Part shown: in pieces, positions 5,606 to 7,903 of the stretch
Layout of the letters: every line of letters starts with the position of its first letter
Numbering within the stretch: the stretch's first letter is position 1
Assembly (NCBI GenBank): GCA_024278155.1
Contig: JAJRTT010000230.1
Coordinates: 1 to 7,903, forward strand
DNA: 7,903 bases
Direction: 5' to 3'
Source of the DNA: Bacteroidota bacterium
GTDB lineage: Bacteria > Bacteroidota > Bacteroidia > Bacteroidales > JAADJA01
The notes under the pieces: generated by a model
What the model saw: the letters and a program-made list of their open reading frames with translations, nothing else
Told to the model about the DNA's origin: nothing
The model's database searches: none
Made by a program: the position numbers and the translations under genes

Positions 5606-6091
5606 ATGAAAAACAACCTGCAATATTCAAAATGGCAACTTATATGGCTGGTAGTCTTAAGAGTGGCAATTGGCTGGCATTTCCTATATGAAGGGATGGT
5701 CAAATTAGTAAACCCCAACTGGTCATCGGTGGGTTATCTGCTTGATTCATCGGGTTTCTTCAAGGAGATGTATTATTCCATGGCATCAAACCCTGAATTG
5801 TTAAGATTGGCAGATTTCCTGAACATATGGGGATTGATTGCCATTGGCTTGGGTTTGATATTGGGACTGTTCACACGCATTGCAAGCTGGTCGGGAATCG
5901 TACTACTTGGTTTTTATTATTTGTCGCATCCCTCCTTCATTGGCGTTAGCTATTCAATGCCCATGGAGGGCAGCTATTTAATCGTGAACAAGGTCATGAT
6001 CGAGATGGTGGCAGTGATTGTTCTGCTTTTGTTTCCAACAGGGAGGCAAATTGGTTTGGACAGGTTTATTTTTAAACAAAAAAATAATTGA
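5606..6091 (+). CDS. DoxX family integral membrane protein
   Basis: This 161-residue inner-membrane protein has about four transmembrane segments: about 10-31 (with LRVAIGWHFLYEGMVKL), 68-90 (FLNIWGLIAIGLGLILGLF), 93-110 (ASWSGIVLLGFYYL) and 128-146 (KVMIEMVAVIVLLLFPTGR). The RVAIGWHFLYEGMVKL signature and the loop GLFTRIAS are typical of DoxX. The founding member is a subunit of an archaeal thiosulfate:quinone oxidoreductase, and quinone contact is proposed for the wider family. Here it lies between a DUF1080 lipoprotein and a Gfo/Idh/MocA oxidoreductase, an arrangement I recall from Bacteroidota sugar loci, so it may take electrons from the oxidation step; that is inference. GGGGAA lies about nine bases before the ATG. 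The next gene begins seven bases after its stop. Confidence 0.88.
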   Translation: MKNNLQYSKWQLIWLVVLRVAIGWHFLYEGMVKLVNPNWSSVGYLLDSSGFFKEMYYSMASNPELLRLADFLNIWGLIAIGLGLILGLFTRIASWSGIVLLGFYYLSHPSFIGVSYSMPMEGSYLIVNKVMIEMVAVIVLLLFPTGRQIGLDRFIFKQKNN

Positions 6092-6098
6092 TTTTAAA

Positions 6099-7679
6099 AT
6101 GGCTGAAACAAATAAAACAGATATTCCCAATTCAAATGATAATAGCGGTATTAGCCGTCGTGATATCATAAAAGGCCTTGCCACTGTGCCAGTAGTGGGT
6201 GCGTTCTTTTATGGATGGTACAAAAAAAGAAAGCTTGAAAACCTATTGCGGGATTCCATTCGGGAAGAAATAACCCTGGATAACGACAATCCGGTTTTTC
6301 ACCGAAAAGTATCGACCAAAAAGCAAATCCGATTGGGGATTATTGGCACCGGTGGTCGCGGAAGGGCATTGTTAAAAGCTTGTGGCTTTCTGCGCCCTGA
6401 GATAATTGATGCGTATGTGGAAGCGGCAAAAGAGAACGAAACAGATAAACGTTATGCCGAGTTCCTTGAGCAGGAAGACCTGAACATTGTTATCAATGGG
6501 GTTTGTGATGTATTTGATGTACATGCAGAATTCGGGATGAAGGCTTGTGCCAATACCGATAGGTTGCCTTCGGATCAGCAAATGTCTCCATTTCCAAAAC
6601 GTTACAAGAATTATAAAGAATTGATTGCTGCCGATGATATTGATGCGGTTATTATTGCCACTCCCGATCATTGGCATGGCACCATGACTATTGCAGCGGC
6701 CCGTGCCGGAAAACATGTCTATTGCGAAAAACCCATGACCTGGGCCGTTGATGAAACCTATGAAGTGGTTAAGGCTGTAAAGGAGAACAATGTCGTATTT
6801 CAACTTGGCCATCAAAACAGGCAAACCGAAAGCTATTTTAAGGCAAAGGAAGCCATCGAAAAAAATGTGCTGTGAAAGGTCAACCTGATTGAAGTTACCA
6901 CAAACAGGAACAGTCCACAAGGTGCCTGGGTTTACAATATCAACGAAAAAGGAAATCCTCAGACCATTGACTGGGATCAGTTTATCGGGCTGGCGCCGAT
7001 GCATGAATTTAGCCCTGAACGCTTTTTCAGGTGGCGGTGTTGGTGGGATTACAGCACAGGTTTGTCCGGCGATTTGTTCACGCATGAGTATGATGCGATG
7101 AACCAGGTTTTGGGGCTTGGAATCCCAAATTCGGCAATGGCATCGGGTGGAATCTATTATTATAAAGATGGCCGTACCGTTCCCGATGTGCTCCAAATGA
7201 CCTTTGAATATCCTGATAAGGGTTTGTCTTTATTGTACAGTGCTTCGTTGGCAAGCAACAAAAGGCGGGGCCGTGTTATCATGGGCCACGATGGGTACAT
7301 GGAATTGGGCAGCGATATGAAAATCTATGCCGATAGGGGTTCTTCGAAATACAAGGAAAAGATCGAGGCCGGGATAATCGATCCCACAAGGCCGATTTTT
7401 TCGTTTACGCCCGGGTTGAAACAGGTAGATGCCATCACATCGGCAACGGAGCAATATTTTGCCGGAAGGGGGTTGCTCTATACCTATCGGGGCGGGAAAC
7501 GGGTAGATACTTCCCACTTGCACATAAAGGATTGGTTGGATGCCATCCGAAGTGGATCAGAGCCGGCATGTAATATCGACCGGGGTTTTGAAGAAGCAAT
7601 GACAGCCCATATGGGAACAGTTTCCTATCACGAAAAGAGGAAGGTATTTTGGGATGTTGACAAGCAAAAAATTGTTTAA
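6099..7679 (+). pseudogene. Tat-targeted Gfo/Idh/MocA family oxidoreductase, interrupted by an in-frame TGA
   Basis: The gene would encode a 526-residue NAD(P)-dependent oxidoreductase of a Bacteroidota subgroup. It opens with a Tat-like signal (SRRDIIKG, R20-R21, hydrophobic to about residue 41, then KKRK). The Rossmann motif IGTGGRGR is at 82-89, IDAVIIATPDHWHG ends near 194, and the catalytic-region motif CEKPMTW has K211. The frame is open from the ATG at 6099 to TAA at 7677-7679 except for TGA at 6873-6875, codon 259, where the family normally has glycine (VLxKVNLIEV). One G-to-T change from GGA would explain it. As it stands it gives a 258-residue N-terminal piece and a C-terminal piece that could restart at the ATG at 6999. 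The upstream in-frame start at 6018 lies inside DoxX and is rejected. Protein similarity continues smoothly on both sides, so the break is recent or a sequence error. Confidence 0.88.
6873..6875 (+). other. In-frame TGA splitting the oxidoreductase gene
   Basis: The codons read GTG CTG TGA AAG GTC. The expected residue is the conserved glycine between the Rossmann domain and the first strand of the C-terminal domain. The DoxX gene and the first ATPase gene both end in TGA, so TGA is a normal stop in this genome and a recoded glycine is unlikely. Confidence 0.9.
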
Positions 7680-7690
7680 TTTTAGTGGCT

Positions 7691-7807
7691 TGGTCACACT
7701 GAGCCTGTCAAAGTGTTGTATGGTCACACTGAGCCTGTCAAAGTGTTGTATGGTCACAACTGAGCCTGGCAAAGTGTTGTATAGTCACACTGAGCCTGTC
7801 GAAGTGT
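7691..7807. repeat. Four-copy tandem array of a 30-base palindromic repeat
   Basis: Units lie at 7691-7720, 7721-7750, 7751-7781 and 7782-7807. Units 1 and 2 are identical, unit 3 has one inserted A and a T-to-G change, and unit 4 lacks the last bases and reads GTCGAAG where the others read GTCAAAG or GGCAAAG. Each core has the form GTCACACTGAGCCTGTCRAA followed by GTGT, with CACT and AGTG ends that form an imperfect hairpin. There are no unique spacers. The core resembles the TTCGACAGGCTCAG repeats common in Bacteroidota intergenic DNA (from memory). It fills the gap between the oxidoreductase gene and the next gene. Confidence 0.9.
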
Positions 7808-7824
7808 GATTTTAAATTGATATT

Positions 7825-7903
7825 ATGATAAACCGCAGGACATTTGTAAAAACACTATCGGCCGGAGTTGCGGCAAGCCTGATTGTGCCAAAAGAGTTAC
7901 TTG
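7825..7903 (+). CDS. Start of a Tat-targeted protein, cut by the right edge
   Basis: Only 26 codons are present. ATG at 7825 follows an in-frame TAA at 7813-7815 and opens a twin-arginine type signal: NRRTFVKTLSAG at residues 3-14 with R4-R5, then a hydrophobic stretch with ASLIVP. In Bacteroidota sugar loci such starts most often belong to another Gfo/Idh/MocA oxidoreductase or a TIM-barrel sugar isomerase/epimerase, but nothing after the signal is visible, so the product cannot be named. It would be a further exported member of the locus. No Shine-Dalgarno sequence is seen. Confidence 0.75.
   Translation, partial: MINRRTFVKTLSAGVAASLIVPKELL

Noticed and set aside
6873..6875. TGA read as glycine, as in the Gracilibacteria/SR1 code
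   Set aside because: The missing residue is probably glycine, so the idea was considered. But TGA ends the first ATPase gene and DoxX, all genes look like Bacteroidota, and there is only one internal TGA.
6372..7196. 274-residue open frame on the - strand opposite the oxidoreductase gene
   Set aside because: It mirrors the codon pattern of the + strand gene and its translation shows no recognisable domain. It spans the TGA site only by chance.
7691..7807. CRISPR array
   Set aside because: Repeats are directly adjacent with no unique spacers, the cores are palindromic, and no cas gene is present.

Overview
The window reads as chromosomal DNA of a Bacteroidota bacterium, probably one with an anaerobic lifestyle. 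Two upstream regions carry close matches to the Bacteroidota promoter pattern (TTTG, about 20 bases, then TAnnTTTG). Most genes lack a strong Shine-Dalgarno sequence. The gene families (DUF134, DUF5320, NifX-like proteins, ferredoxin-MinD ATPases) are typical of anaerobes, and tandem DUF1080 lipoproteins and Tat-targeted Gfo/Idh/MocA proteins are typical of Bacteroidota sugar loci. All supported genes lie on the + strand.

Region 1 (about 1-4005) is an iron-sulfur/metal-cluster protein locus. A short repeat tract and a good promoter candidate precede a DUF134 helix-turn-helix regulator with a C-terminal Cys4 metal site (127-579). Next come a DUF5320 small protein (599-898), a glycine-rich six-cysteine zinc-ribbon-like protein (967-1188) and a NifX/NifB-family small protein (1329-1667). 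Two tandem, 4-base-overlapping MinD-type ATPases follow, each with two inserted 4Fe-4S motifs (1734-2618 and 2615-3490). A repeat-bearing spacer separates them from a second NifX-family protein that has no cysteine (3676-4005). There is no nitrogenase gene. The gene content recalls the anaerobe-specific orange protein (ORP) complex of Desulfovibrio, where a NifX-fold Mo-Cu protein works with ferredoxin-MinD ATPases, but here a DUF134 protein is in the regulator position. The likely job is ATP-driven handling of a metal-sulfur cluster carried by the small proteins; this is inference.

Region 2 (about 4119-7903) is a separate transcription unit with its own promoter candidate. It encodes a lipoprotein with two DUF1080 domains (4241-5518), a DoxX-family membrane protein (5606-6091), and a Tat-targeted Gfo/Idh/MocA oxidoreductase (6099-7679) broken by a single in-frame TGA at 6873-6875. 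After a tandem array of a 30-base palindromic repeat (7691-7807), the start of another Tat-targeted gene runs off the window (7825). The set suggests periplasmic oxidation of a sugar and hydrolysis of the 3-keto-glycoside, with DoxX possibly linking to the quinone pool.

Long hairpins sit after several genes (912-940, 1668-1715, 5526-5561). The points most worth following are the ORP-like cluster, the operator-like palindrome that fills the first promoter's spacer, and the nonsense codon in an otherwise intact oxidoreductase gene.
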